Source: Rhodococcus coprophilus NBRC 100603
GTDB lineage: Bacteria; Actinomycetota; Actinomycetes; Mycobacteriales; Mycobacteriaceae
Assembly: GCF_001895045.1 (NCBI RefSeq)
Contig: NZ_BDAM01000011.1
Coordinates: 240,033 to 304,032, forward strand
Direction: 5' to 3'
Length of the DNA stretch: 64,000 bases
In this document: piece by piece, positions 17,840-26,475 of the stretch
Position numbering within the stretch: the first letter of the stretch is position 1
Layout: the number at the start of each line of letters is the position of its first letter
The notes under the pieces: generated by a model
Database searches by the model: none
What the model saw: the letters and a program-made list of their open reading frames with translations, nothing else
Told to the model about the DNA's origin: nothing
Position numbers and translations under genes: made by a program

Positions 17840-18640
17840 GTGATCGTTGCGCTCATCGACTCGGGATTCGGTCTGCTGCCGACGGCTGCGTGGCTCCGGC
17901 GGATGCGTCCGGATCTCGACCTGATGCTGTCGATGGACCCGGAGTGCGCTCCCTGGGGTCCGAAGCCTGCCGACTGGGTGGCCGACCACGTCGTGTCCAT
18001 CGCACGACGTGCCGTCGACCGCGGTGCCGACGTGGTGGTGCTGCCGTGCAATACGGCGTCGGTGACCGCTCTCGAGCATGTGCGCGCCGACCTCGGGGAC
18101 GATGTTCCCGTCGTCGGGACCGTGCCCGCGATCAAGCCCGCTGCGGCCGTGTGCAAGTCGGTGGCGATCTGGGCGACCGCGGCGACGACCTCGAGTCGTT
18201 ACCAGGCCGACCTCATCGAGAGATTCGGCAACGGCAGCGAGGTCGTGGGCGTCGCATGTCACGGACTCGCCGACGCCATCGACCGGGGTGACCGGGAAGG
18301 CGCCGACCGGGCCATCGCCGATGCCGTAGCGCGCACCCCGGGCGACGTCGAGGGCATCGTCCTCGGCTGCACGCACTACCCGCTCGTGGCGGACTCGATC
18401 GTTGCCCGCTTTCCCGAGGGTGTGCGCCTGTTCGACAGTGCCGAAGCGGTGGCCAGGCAGACGCTGCGACGTCTCGCCGACCTCGACGCGGCAGAGCCCG
18501 GCACCCGCGAGTTCGACGACCGTTCCGGAGCTTCGGGGCGTGTCGAGGTGTACCTCAGCGGCAGACGCGGCGCGCTCCCGCCCGGAGCCGAAGCATTCGC
18601 GGCGGGGCGGGAACTGCTCGCCGCCACCACCGCGACGTAG
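17840..18640 (+). CDS. Glutamate/aspartate racemase-family protein
   Basis: 266 residues of the Asp/Glu racemase fold. Both catalytic cysteine motifs are present: VVVLPCNTAS near residue 74 and LGCTHYPLVADS near residue 178. The N-terminal motif is altered, reading LIDSGFGLLPTAAW where MurI enzymes have DSGxGG. That region contacts substrate, so this may be a specialised amino-acid racemase rather than the cell-wall MurI. It stands alone, with no cell-wall genes nearby. GTG at 17840 is the assumed start, with only a weak ribosome site. Confidence 0.7.
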   Translation: MIVALIDSGFGLLPTAAWLRRMRPDLDLMLSMDPECAPWGPKPADWVADHVVSIARRAVDRGADVVVLPCNTASVTALEHVRADLGDDVPVVGTVPAIKPAAAVCKSVAIWATAATTSSRYQADLIERFGNGSEVVGVACHGLADAIDRGDREGADRAIADAVARTPGDVEGIVLGCTHYPLVADSIVARFPEGVRLFDSAEAVARQTLRRLADLDAAEPGTREFDDRSGASGRVEVYLSGRRGALPPGAEAFAAGRELLAATTAT

Positions 18641-18695
18641 GAGCGCCCGGGACAAGGATGCTCCGCGACGATCCGTCCATCGTAAGCTCCGGGTC

Positions 18696-19424
18696 GTGAC
18701 CTCAGATCTCCCGAATGCGGGCGACGTGCGCTCCGAACTGGATGCGCTCGCCGACCCGGCCGCAGCCGCCGGGATGAGACGCTTCTTCAAGACCGGTCCC
18801 GGCGAATACGGCGAGGGCGACGTCTTTCTGGGGTTACGGGTACCGCAGACTCGCGCCGTGGTCCGGAGATTCCGTGACCTGCCCGTGGGGCAGGCACGCC
18901 TGCTGCTGGACAGCGACATTCACGAACACCGTCTCGCCGGGCTGCTGATTCTTGTGGACCGGTTCGCGCGAGATCCGTCCGCACGTTCCGCGGTGCTCGA
19001 GACGTATCTCGATGCCCTCCGCTGCGGACGGGTGAACAACTGGGATCTTGTCGACGCGTCGTCCGATCACATCGTCGGCGAATGGGTCTGTGCCAATCCC
19101 GGCGACGCCGGCTTGCTGACGACGCTCGTCGACGACCCCGACCTGTGGCGGCGACGCGCCGGGCTGCTTGCGACCTTCGCTTTCGTGAAGAGAGGGGAGG
19201 CCGAGCCGACCCTCACGGCAACCGAGCGTGTACTCGACGATCGGCGCGACCTGATTCAGAAAGCGGCAGGCTGGATGTTGCGCGAGGTGGGCAAGCGCGT
19301 CGACCGGACCGTTCTCGTCGACTTCCTCGAGACCCATGCGGCCGCGATGGGCCGGACGGCACTGAGCTACGCCACCGAGCATCTCGACGCGCAGGAGCGT
19401 GCCCGCCTCCGTGCCGCTCGCTGA
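18696..19424 (+). CDS. DNA alkylation repair protein (AlkD-like HEAT-repeat glycosylase)
   Basis: 242 residues from the GTG at 18696. The motif VFLGLRVPQTRAVVRRFRDL near the start, followed by HEAT-like helices including INNWDLVD-type (here VNNWDLVDAS) and the KRGEAEPTL and RDLIQKAAGWMLREVGKR segments, is the AlkD pattern. AlkD removes bulky or positively charged alkylated bases without base flipping. The gene is monocistronic and followed by a strong hairpin. Confidence 0.85.
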   Translation: MTSDLPNAGDVRSELDALADPAAAAGMRRFFKTGPGEYGEGDVFLGLRVPQTRAVVRRFRDLPVGQARLLLDSDIHEHRLAGLLILVDRFARDPSARSAVLETYLDALRCGRVNNWDLVDASSDHIVGEWVCANPGDAGLLTTLVDDPDLWRRRAGLLATFAFVKRGEAEPTLTATERVLDDRRDLIQKAAGWMLREVGKRVDRTVLVDFLETHAAAMGRTALSYATEHLDAQERARLRAAR

Positions 19425-19428
19425 CGCA

Positions 19429-19461
19429 GCGCGGGCGGCACCCCGGGGGTGCCGCCCGCGC
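19429..19461. terminator. Bidirectional terminator between alkD-like gene and kshB
   Basis: A 15-bp GC-rich stem (GCGCGGGCGGCACCC with its complement) closes a 3-base loop in the 50-bp gap between two converging genes. It can act on both strands. Confidence 0.75.
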
Positions 19462-19474
19462 CGAGTGAGGTCGG

Positions 19475-20530
19475 TCAGAACTCGATCTTGAGGTGGTCCG
19501 TCACCGGCCGCGCCTGGCATCCCAGGATGTAACCGGCTGCGATGTCCTCCGGATCGAGGACGTCGCAGTTCTCCATCTCGACCTTGCCCTCGAGGACGGT
19601 GCACGCGCACGACCCGCACTCGCCCTCCTGGCAGGAGTACGGGACGTCGATGCCCTTGGCGAGCATGATGTCGACGAGGGTCTGCTTGCGGGGCCAGGTC
19701 AGGTTGTGGACCTCACCGTCGAGTTCGACTTCGACGGTTGCCGCGTCGGCGGCCTCCTCGTCACTGACCTCGACGGGCGTGTGGTCTGCGAACGGATCAC
19801 CGGACAGCGAGTTGAACACCTCGGCGTGGACCTGGTTCCGCGGCATCCCAATGTTCTGGAGCGCCTGGTGCACCGTATCCATGAACGGACCCGGGCCGCA
19901 CATGAACGCTTCGCGCTCGGCGTACGGAGCCGCGAGTGCCGCGAACTGATCGGCGCTCGGGAGTCCCTGGACCGATTCGAGCCAGTGGATGACGGTCAGG
20001 CGCGTCGGGTACTTCTCGGTGAGGGCCCGCAGTTCCTCGGCGAAGATGACCGACGCCTCGTCGCGGTTGGCGTAGATCAGCGTGACCTTGCCGGATCCCT
20101 GGGTGAGCGCCGACTTCAGGATCGCGATCACCGGAGTGATGCCGCTACCCGCGCCGAACAGCACGAAGTCGTGATCGAAGGACTTCGGGGTGAAAACCCC
20201 GGCCGGCGGCAGGACCTCGATGGTGTCGCCCGCCGCGATGGTGTCGCAGAGCCAGTTCGATCCGTAGCCGTCGGACGTGCGCTTGACGGTGACCTTGGGC
20301 GCGTCGTCGGTGTGCGGCGAACTCGCGAGCGAGTAGCAGCGTGCCACGGACCCCGTGCGTTCGCTGGGGATACGAAGGGTGAGGAACTGGCCCGGTTTGT
20401 AGGCGAACTTGTCGCGGAGTTCGTCTGGGACGGCGAAGACGATCGACTTCGCGTCGGCGGTTTCCTCGACGACGGCGGATACGGTGAGAACCACCGATCG
20501 TGAGCCGTGTGGCACCTCGACAGTCGTCAT
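19475..20530 (-). CDS. kshB: 3-ketosteroid 9-alpha-monooxygenase reductase subunit
   Basis: 351 residues, the reductase of the two-component KshAB enzyme that opens the steroid B ring. It moves electrons from NADH through FAD and a plant-type 2Fe-2S cluster to KshA. The order is FAD domain (RCYSLASSP), NAD domain (FGAGSGITPVIAILK) and C-terminal ferredoxin domain (CQEGECGSCAC plus a later Cys). The sequence is very close to the Rhodococcus KshB I recall, including the ending QARPVTDHLKIEF. A perfect KstR-type operator lies 91 bp upstream. No kshA is adjacent, which is usual because the subunits are often unlinked. Confidence 0.92.
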   Translation of the reverse strand: MTTVEVPHGSRSVVLTVSAVVEETADAKSIVFAVPDELRDKFAYKPGQFLTLRIPSERTGSVARCYSLASSPHTDDAPKVTVKRTSDGYGSNWLCDTIAAGDTIEVLPPAGVFTPKSFDHDFVLFGAGSGITPVIAILKSALTQGSGKVTLIYANRDEASVIFAEELRALTEKYPTRLTVIHWLESVQGLPSADQFAALAAPYAEREAFMCGPGPFMDTVHQALQNIGMPRNQVHAEVFNSLSGDPFADHTPVEVSDEEAADAATVEVELDGEVHNLTWPRKQTLVDIMLAKGIDVPYSCQEGECGSCACTVLEGKVEMENCDVLDPEDIAAGYILGCQARPVTDHLKIEF

Positions 20531-20620
20531 GGCGTGTGTCGTCCTCTCGTGCAGACCGTGCGGGAGCAGTGGCGCTACCCCGGGTGTTCCCGATCTCCGA
20601 CGTTGTCGAACCTCAAATTC

Positions 20621-20634
20621 TAGAACGCGTTCTA
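20621..20634. promoter_or_regulatory. KstR-type operator upstream of kshB
   Basis: TAGAACGCGTTCTA is a perfect palindrome that fits the KstR consensus TnnAACnnGTTnnA at every fixed base. KstR represses cholesterol and steroid catabolism genes and is released by steroid acyl-CoA intermediates. Its position 91-104 bp before kshB predicts steroid-inducible expression. Confidence 0.8.
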
Positions 20635-20741
20635 GTTCAAGGGTAACAGTCGGGGGTATTGCCCGGGAAACGGTACCGGGCGCTCACAGATGCATCGTCA
20701 CCCCTCCCGCACAGTGGGCACGCCGCCGCCGATCCGGCCGG

Positions 20742-20775
20742 ATGCGGCCGCGCTCGACGACGAGTGCGGCCGCAT
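20742..20775 (-). terminator. Terminator of the ArsR/SRPBCC operon
   Basis: ATGCGGCCGC (20742-20751) pairs perfectly with GCGGCCGCAT (20766-20775), and the inner bases can pair further around ACGA. It begins 12 bases beyond the stop of the SRPBCC gene on the minus strand. Confidence 0.7.
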
Positions 20776-20786
20776 CGGGGAGTGGG

Positions 20787-21266
20787 TCAGGCGGTGGCTT
20801 TCGACAGGAGTTCGTCGATTCGTTCGTAGCAATCGATCATGCCCTCTTTCCAGCCGGAGGAGGCCATACCGTCCCGTGCCTCGAGGTTCGGATACACGCT
20901 GTGGCCGCTGAGCTTGCTGCGGCCGTCGCCGAGATCCTCGAAGGTCATGAACTCGATGCTCACGACATCCTGGTACTGATCGAATTCGAAGGTCTGGATG
21001 GCGAACTCGTTCTCCCGGACGGTGTGGAAGACGCCGGAGAAAGTGTACGACCCGTTGTCGTCGCTGTTGGTGTATCTGTACGTACCTCCGCTGCGGAAGT
21101 CGTAGTGGTCGATGTCCGTGCGCATACCGCGCGGCCCGAGCCACTGGGTCACGAGAGCCGGGTCCTGGTGTGCCCGAAAGACTTCGGCCACGGGAAAATC
21201 GAACTCCCGTGCGTAGTCGAGATAGGGGAGGCCTTCGGGAACGTCGACGTGCAGTGGGTTGGTCAT
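20787..21266 (-). CDS. SRPBCC (AHSA1-type) domain protein
   Basis: 159 residues of the START/SRPBCC fold: an N-terminal strand (YLDYAREFDFPVAEVFRAHQDP), the LVTQWLGPRG segment and a C-terminal helix with GWKEGMIDCYERIDELL. Such proteins often bind a hydrophobic ligand and are regularly paired with an ArsR repressor, as here. The gene begins 28 bp after the ArsR gene and is cotranscribed with it. No enzymatic residues can be assigned. Confidence 0.82.
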   Translation of the reverse strand: MTNPLHVDVPEGLPYLDYAREFDFPVAEVFRAHQDPALVTQWLGPRGMRTDIDHYDFRSGGTYRYTNSDDNGSYTFSGVFHTVRENEFAIQTFEFDQYQDVVSIEFMTFEDLGDGRSKLSGHSVYPNLEARDGMASSGWKEGMIDCYERIDELLSKATA

Positions 21267-21294
21267 GTCCTTGTCCTCTCGGAAGGGATGCGAG

Positions 21295-21657
21295 TCATCC
21301 CGGCGGACGATCTCCGGTGTCGGCCGTGTCCCCGGCCAGCACAGCGTCGAGGCCGCGGAACTGCTGTTCCTTGACCAACCGGTACCGGTCGATCCAGGAG
21401 GTCAGCGCCTCCAGCTGCGCGGGATTCAGGTGGACGGGACGCCGTTGCGCGTCGCGACTACGGGTGACGAGCCCGGCCTGCTCGAGTACCTGAATGTGCT
21501 TCGAGATCGCTTGGACGGTGATCTCGAAGGGTTCCGCGAGTTCGTTGACGGTGGCGGGCCCCCGGCTGAGGCGGGCGACGATGCGTCGGCGGACCGGATC
21601 GGACAGGGCCATGAAAGCCCGGTCGAGCCGATCGTCCTCCGCTTCGGCAGCGTCCAC
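21295..21657 (-). CDS. ArsR-family winged-helix repressor
   Basis: 120 residues with the ArsR winged helix (RAFMALSDPVRRRIVARLSR, then FEITVQAISKHIQVLEQAGL). No metal-binding ELCVCDL-type cysteine motif is present, so it does not look like a metal sensor. It belongs to the subgroup that controls an adjacent SRPBCC gene. A 22-bp inverted repeat immediately upstream is the likely operator. Confidence 0.85.
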   Translation of the reverse strand: MDAAEAEDDRLDRAFMALSDPVRRRIVARLSRGPATVNELAEPFEITVQAISKHIQVLEQAGLVTRSRDAQRRPVHLNPAQLEALTSWIDRYRLVKEQQFRGLDAVLAGDTADTGDRPPG

Positions 21658-21670
21658 CTGCCACCCTCCT

Positions 21671-21692
21671 TATTCAACCTTTCGGTTGAATA
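21671..21692. promoter_or_regulatory. Inverted repeat, probable ArsR operator
   Basis: TATTCAACC and GGTTGAATA are perfect 9-bp arms around TTTC, ending 14 bp before the ArsR start codon. The site is AT-rich in a GC-rich region and placed to block its promoter. Confidence 0.65.
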
Positions 21693-21921
21693 CAGCATCC
21701 GTCCAGACGGTAGGCATGTCAAGACCCTCCACATGCCGGCTACCTCTCGACGGCGACCCGTCGGTGTGGGGTGGAGCGCCCGTGAGCGACGGCGCACTCG
21801 GTCACTCGGGCTGACGACCGGTGTGGCGCGCTACCGGACGTCAGCAGTGGACGTTCGCACCGAGCGTCGTGGAAACACATTTGCCCGGCGGATACCGCCC
21901 TGCCCGGTTACCGTCGTCAAG

Positions 21922-23901
21922 ATGATCTCGGTGGGGGAAATCAGGTCGGGAACACGTGCGGCACTGGCCGTGACGGCTGCGGTCGCACTCGTGGGCGGAT
22001 GTGCGTCGAGCACGGACGGTGGTTCGGAGAACACCGCCGCGCCCGCGGCAGCGGTATGTGGGGCGACGCCCAACGGCACCCCGTTGACAGGTGATGCACC
22101 GCCGCCGGCGACCGGGGATCGGGATATCGCCACCAACCCGGAGGTCGCTACCGGCTATCGCAGCGGCATGACCGCTGTGAGTACCGAATCCTTCGCGGTC
22201 TCCACGGCCAATCCCGTCTCCACCGAGGTGGCGTGCGAGGTCCTCCGGGACGGCGGGACGGCGGCCGATGCGCTCGTGGCTGCGCAGATGGTGCTCGGAC
22301 TCGTCGAGCCGCAGTCGTCCGGCATCGGCGGTGGAGCGTTCCTGATGTACTTCGACGCCGAATCCGGCCAGGTCCAGGCGTACGACGGCCGTGAGACCGC
22401 CCCCGCATCGGCGGACGAGAACTATCTCCGCTGGATCAGCGTCACCGACCGTACCGAGCCGAAGCCGGATGCCCGCGCAAGCGGACGTTCGATCGGGGTA
22501 CCCGGCGTCCTGCGCATGCTCGAGTTGGTGCATGCGGAGTACGGGGACCAGGAATGGCGGAGTCTGTTCGCTCCGGCGATAGATCTGGCCGACCGAGGGG
22601 TGCTCGTCAGTGACCGGATGGCACAGTCGATTGCCGATTCCGCCCAGCAACTCGCGGTCGACGACGAGGCCCGCGCGTATTTCCTCGAGCCGGACGGTAG
22701 TCCGAAGGCCGCGGGAACCACCTTGACCAATCCGGCGATGGCGAAGACACTCGGCGCAATCGCGACCGACGGTGCCGGTGCCTTCTACACCGGCGACATC
22801 GCACAGTCGATAGTCGAGGCGACCACCAGCGATTCCGGTGGGCGCACACCGGGAACGATGACGCTCGACGACCTCGCCGCCTACGAGGCGAAGGAACGCA
22901 CCCCGTTGTGCACGCCCTACCGCGACCACGAGATCTGCGGAATGCCGAACCCGTCGTCCGGTGGCACCGCCGTCGCGGCCACCCTCGGCATCTTGGAGAA
23001 CTTCGACCTCGCGGCACTGGGTCCGTCCGAGGTCGACGCGAACGGGGGAGTGCCGAATGCCGAAGCAGTGCACCTGATTTCCGAAGCCGAGCGTCTCGCG
23101 TACGCCGACCGCGACAAATACGTCGCGGACTCCGATTTCGTTCCGCTGCCCGGAGGTTCGCTCGACACCTTGGTGAACCCCGAATATCTCTCCGCACGCG
23201 CCTCGCTGATCGATCCCGGAAAGAGTATGGGCACCGCGCAGCCCGGTGATTTCGGCCCGGTGCCGCTCGGGGTGCCGGCACAGACACCCGAGCACGGCAC
23301 CAGTCACATCTCGGTCGCCGACCGTTACGGCAACGTCGCCGCCATGACGACGACCATCGAATCGGCATTCGGGTCGTTCCACATGGTCGACGGATTCCTC
23401 CTCAACAACCAGCTCACCGATTTCGCGGCGGAGCCCGCGGACAAGGACGGCCTTCCGGCCGCCAATCGTGTCGAGCCGGGAAAGCGGCCACGCAGTTCGA
23501 TGGCTCCGACACTGGTCTTCGACAGGACGCCCGACGGCGAACGAGGCGACCTGCAGATGGTCGTCGGATCGCCGGGCGGTTCGGTCATCATCCAGTTCGT
23601 CGTCAAAACCCTTGTGGGGATGCTCGATTGGGGCTTGGATCCGCAGCAGGCGGTCTCGGCCGTCTCCTTCGGGGCAGCGAACACCCCGGTCACCGGCGTC
23701 GGGGGTGAGCATCCCGCCGTGGATGCGTCCGACGACGGTGCTCAGGATCCGCTCGTGCAGCAACTTCGGGACAAGGGGCACGAGGTCTCCGTCGCGCCGC
23801 AGTCCAGCGGCTTGAGCGCACTGCAACGCGCAGAGGCGGGCTGGGTCGGGGGAGCCGATCCTCGGCGCGAGGGAGCGGTGATGGGCGATCCGGCACCGTG
23901 A
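21922..23901 (+). CDS. ggt: Gamma-glutamyltransferase, lipoprotein form
   Basis: 659 residues from ATG 21922. The start is chosen because a signal segment with lipobox (AALAVTAAVALVGGC) follows; the frame stays open upstream but reads like non-coding sequence. The N-terminal-nucleophile hydrolase domain is complete, with ANPVSTEVACEVL, the EPQSSGIGGGAF oxyanion region and the autoprocessing/catalytic threonine Thr460 in HGTSHIS. Ggt cleaves gamma-glutamyl bonds, for example in glutathione, and transfers the glutamyl group. A lipid anchor places it outside the membrane, where it would process external gamma-glutamyl compounds. Confidence 0.85.
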   Translation: MISVGEIRSGTRAALAVTAAVALVGGCASSTDGGSENTAAPAAAVCGATPNGTPLTGDAPPPATGDRDIATNPEVATGYRSGMTAVSTESFAVSTANPVSTEVACEVLRDGGTAADALVAAQMVLGLVEPQSSGIGGGAFLMYFDAESGQVQAYDGRETAPASADENYLRWISVTDRTEPKPDARASGRSIGVPGVLRMLELVHAEYGDQEWRSLFAPAIDLADRGVLVSDRMAQSIADSAQQLAVDDEARAYFLEPDGSPKAAGTTLTNPAMAKTLGAIATDGAGAFYTGDIAQSIVEATTSDSGGRTPGTMTLDDLAAYEAKERTPLCTPYRDHEICGMPNPSSGGTAVAATLGILENFDLAALGPSEVDANGGVPNAEAVHLISEAERLAYADRDKYVADSDFVPLPGGSLDTLVNPEYLSARASLIDPGKSMGTAQPGDFGPVPLGVPAQTPEHGTSHISVADRYGNVAAMTTTIESAFGSFHMVDGFLLNNQLTDFAAEPADKDGLPAANRVEPGKRPRSSMAPTLVFDRTPDGERGDLQMVVGSPGGSVIIQFVVKTLVGMLDWGLDPQQAVSAVSFGAANTPVTGVGGEHPAVDASDDGAQDPLVQQLRDKGHEVSVAPQSSGLSALQRAEAGWVGGADPRREGAVMGDPAP

Positions 23902-23991
23902 CCGCGCTCGGCGCCCATCTCGAGCGTGCCGGCGGGCCCATCCCGGAGGGCTTGCTGCTCGACCGTGCGGTATTCGGGGAGCGGGTATCGG

Positions 23992-24627
23992 CTACCGGGG
24001 ATCGACGGAGCCGAACAAGGAGCCCTGGATCAGGAGCCCCAGAGCGTGGTTCGTCGCGCGATACCGCTCGGGCGACGCGGTGGCTGCGTGAGCGCTCAGT
24101 CCCTGAAAAAGGGCGAAGATGGCATCAGTGGTTCCGTCCACGTCTGCGTCGGCACTCAAGACGCCGTCTCGGTGCGACTGCTGGACGATCTCACTGATGA
24201 CGGTCCGTAGACCTGTGTAGATCATGTCGCTGTCGCGGTCGAGTTGGAGGTGCTCGGCGCTTTCCACACGGAGGGCGCGATCGAACGCGACGGCATGCGG
24301 ATTCTCGCGCAACAGTTGCCCCCCTTCGTCGAGCACGGCCAGCAACTGGTCCACGACGCCTTCGGTGCGGTCCGCTGCGGCCGACAGGCGCGGCAGCGAC
24401 ACCTCGGCGATTTCTGTAAAGGCGGCTTTCACGATCTCGGCTTTGTTGGGGAAATAGTGATAGAGACTCCCGCTCGTGATACCGGCCAGGCGCGCAATCT
24501 CCCGGATTGTCGCTCCGGAGTAACCGACCTCGGCAACGCAGCGCATGGCAGCAGCGAGGATTCTCCGACGCGTGTCCTCGCTTCTCGCGCCGACCGGTCG
24601 GCCGAGTTGCGATGACGAGGACGGCAT
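23992..24627 (-). CDS. TetR-family transcriptional regulator
   Basis: 211 residues from ATG 24627, which has GGGAG seven bases upstream. The helix-turn-helix is strong (TRRRILAAAMRCVAEVGYSG, then LAGITSGSLYHYFPNKAEIV). It is divergent from the alpha/beta-hydrolase gene; a perfect 12-bp palindrome in the gap is a possible operator. Its ligand is not known. Confidence 0.8.
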   Translation of the reverse strand: MPSSSSQLGRPVGARSEDTRRRILAAAMRCVAEVGYSGATIREIARLAGITSGSLYHYFPNKAEIVKAAFTEIAEVSLPRLSAAADRTEGVVDQLLAVLDEGGQLLRENPHAVAFDRALRVESAEHLQLDRDSDMIYTGLRTVISEIVQQSHRDGVLSADADVDGTTDAIFALFQGLSAHAATASPERYRATNHALGLLIQGSLFGSVDPR

Positions 24628-24789
24628 GGCGACTCCCAGCTCGACGACAGTTGTAGGGGAAGCATGGCACGCCTGCGTGTCCGGTGCGCGCCGGGCACAC
24701 GGCGGCGAACTTGCCGACGGTGCGGTGGGTGGGGAGGAAAACGGTTGACAGCGTTCCGTCCCCGCCGCCACGCTGAACCCGACCCTCCG

Positions 24790-24801
24790 GAGTGATCACT
24801 C
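24790..24801. promoter_or_regulatory. Perfect palindrome before the alpha/beta-hydrolase gene
   Basis: GAGTGATCACTC is a perfect 12-bp palindrome ending 17 bp before the hydrolase start, in the region shared with a divergent TetR gene. It is a candidate TetR operator. Confidence 0.4.
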
Positions 24802-24818
24802 ACGCGAAAGGTGCGGCG

Positions 24819-25658
24819 ATGCCCACAGTAGATCTCGCGGCAGGGCCGATTCACTACGTCGAACACGGCGACGGACCGGCCGTTGTGTTACTGCACGGAC
24901 TCCTCATGAACCACACGGTGTGGGACGAGGTGATCGACCGACTACCCGCTGGGTTCCGGTATGTGCGACCTGATCTGCCCCTCGGCGCCCACCCCGAACC
25001 GATGCGTCCCGACGCGGATTTGAGCTTGCACGGGCTGAACCGGCTCGTAGCGGACTTCCTCGCTGCGCTCGGCCTGACCGACGCGACGCTGGTGCACAGC
25101 GACTGGGGTGGCGCGCTGTTTCTCACCGCATACGGCCTCGACGAACGCGTCGGCCGTCTGATCCTGCTGCCGTGCGAGGCCTTCGACAACTTCCCGCCCG
25201 GGCTGCCGGGCAAAATGGCGGTCCTCGCTTCGCGTATCCCGGGTGGTCTCCCGCTCGCGCTGCGGCAACTTCGGGTTTCGTGGCTGCGCAAAACGCCGCT
25301 GTTGCTCGGTTGGATGGCCCGGAGACCGCTGCGCGATGATCTCGTCCGAGCCTGGACCGAACCGGGGCTTCGCAGTAAGGAAGTGCGCCGCGACCTGCGC
25401 AAGTACGTCGCGACCCACTGCACCGCAACCGAGCTCGTCGCCGATACCGAAGCGTTGCAGCATTTCACGGGTCCGGCGCTGGTGCTGTGGTCGTCGGCAG
25501 GAAAGGTCATGCCGCGCAGTCACGGGCGGCGGCTCGCAAACCTGATGCCGAACGGGACTCTGGTGGAGGTCGACGACGCCTATGTGCTGTCGATGCTCGA
25601 CCGACCCGAGACGATCGCACGGGCGATGTCGGAGTTTCTCGTCGCGAAGCGCCCGTAG
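24819..25658 (+). CDS. Alpha/beta-hydrolase-fold protein with an incomplete catalytic triad
   Basis: 279 residues from the ATG at 24819. The core is clear: VVLLHGLLMNHTVW oxyanion region and a nucleophile elbow HSDWGGALF with Asp95 at the nucleophile position, as in haloalkane dehalogenases and epoxide hydrolases. The usual C-terminal GHxPMLDRPE-type histidine is replaced: the matching stretch reads DDAYVLSMLDRPE, with Val256 where His is expected. The acid position (WSSAGKVMP) also lacks Asp. It may be a non-hydrolytic or degenerate member. It converges on the mftM gene, with a 1-bp gap. Confidence 0.7.
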   Translation: MPTVDLAAGPIHYVEHGDGPAVVLLHGLLMNHTVWDEVIDRLPAGFRYVRPDLPLGAHPEPMRPDADLSLHGLNRLVADFLAALGLTDATLVHSDWGGALFLTAYGLDERVGRLILLPCEAFDNFPPGLPGKMAVLASRIPGGLPLALRQLRVSWLRKTPLLLGWMARRPLRDDLVRAWTEPGLRSKEVRRDLRKYVATHCTATELVADTEALQHFTGPALVLWSSAGKVMPRSHGRRLANLMPNGTLVEVDDAYVLSMLDRPETIARAMSEFLVAKRP

Positions 25659-25659
25659 G

Positions 25660-26469
25660 TCACACGAGATCGACGACCAGCCACCCGCCGTGGTGTTCGA
25701 ACACCTCGTACGGAAAGCCTGTCGTGCGTCCGAGTGCGTCGAGCGACGCGAGGTCGAATGTCCGGATGTGCCCGTGGCACGCGGTTGCCTCGTCCTCGAA
25801 CGGCACCGCGATCACCACGCGTTCCCGGGCGATGCGCAGCGCTTCGGCGAGAACGGCGGCACCCGTCTCGTCGTCGACGTGCTCGAGCAGGTGGATCGCG
25901 GTGACGGTGTCCGAGCTGTCGTCGGGGACGGGCACTCCGGCCGCGTTGCAGACGAGGGTGTCCACCGCCAGGCCCAAATGCGGTGCGACCGCATCGAGCA
26001 GCCGCATCGTGCCGGGGAGGATGTCGGTGGCGACCACGTCGAACCCCGCTCCTGCGAGCCGCAACGGCAGGAACCCGAAGCACGAACCGAGGTCGAGTAC
26101 CCGGCCGCGTACCAACGTGGCTGCCATGTCGTGGATCGGGGCGAACTCCGCTGTGCCGTCGAGCAGTTCGTTCAGTGAGTTGCGGTAGTAGGTGACCCAC
26201 GACTCGAGCGCTCCGGGGACCGTCGAGCGGACGAGACCGACCATCGTCAACTCGAACTCGTTCTGTCCGAACTCGGCGTCCTGGACGGATGCGGTCACGT
26301 CGGCGACGAGACGCTCACTGAGCAGGTCGGGAGTGAGCGCATGCGTGACGTGCAGCCCGTCGGTGGTGCGGTGCAACCTGATCGGTCCGGAGGGCACCCG
26401 TTCGACGGTCACGTGGTCGTGTGTCCACCGGCCCGGCGGGCACGGCGCGAGAGAATCCAGCACAGACAT
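25660..26469 (-). CDS. mftM: Mycofactocin oligosaccharide methyltransferase MftM
   Basis: 269 residues with a class I SAM-methyltransferase core: motif I VLDLGSCFGFLPLRLAG, then an acidic DVVATD end of beta 2 and HLLEHV. In Mycolicibacterium MftM methylates a glucose of the mycofactocin glycan. The call rests on this fold plus position 6 bp after mftR in the mycofactocin locus; the N-terminal 100 residues show no other domain. Other methyltransferase roles cannot be excluded from sequence alone. Confidence 0.75.
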   Translation of the reverse strand: MSVLDSLAPCPPGRWTHDHVTVERVPSGPIRLHRTTDGLHVTHALTPDLLSERLVADVTASVQDAEFGQNEFELTMVGLVRSTVPGALESWVTYYRNSLNELLDGTAEFAPIHDMAATLVRGRVLDLGSCFGFLPLRLAGAGFDVVATDILPGTMRLLDAVAPHLGLAVDTLVCNAAGVPVPDDSSDTVTAIHLLEHVDDETGAAVLAEALRIARERVVIAVPFEDEATACHGHIRTFDLASLDALGRTTGFPYEVFEHHGGWLVVDLV

Positions 26470-26475
26470 TGTCGG

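Noticed and set aside
21259..21921. N-terminal extension of the gamma-glutamyltransferase
   Set aside because: It would overlap the ArsR gene on the other strand and hide the lipoprotein signal that begins at 21922.
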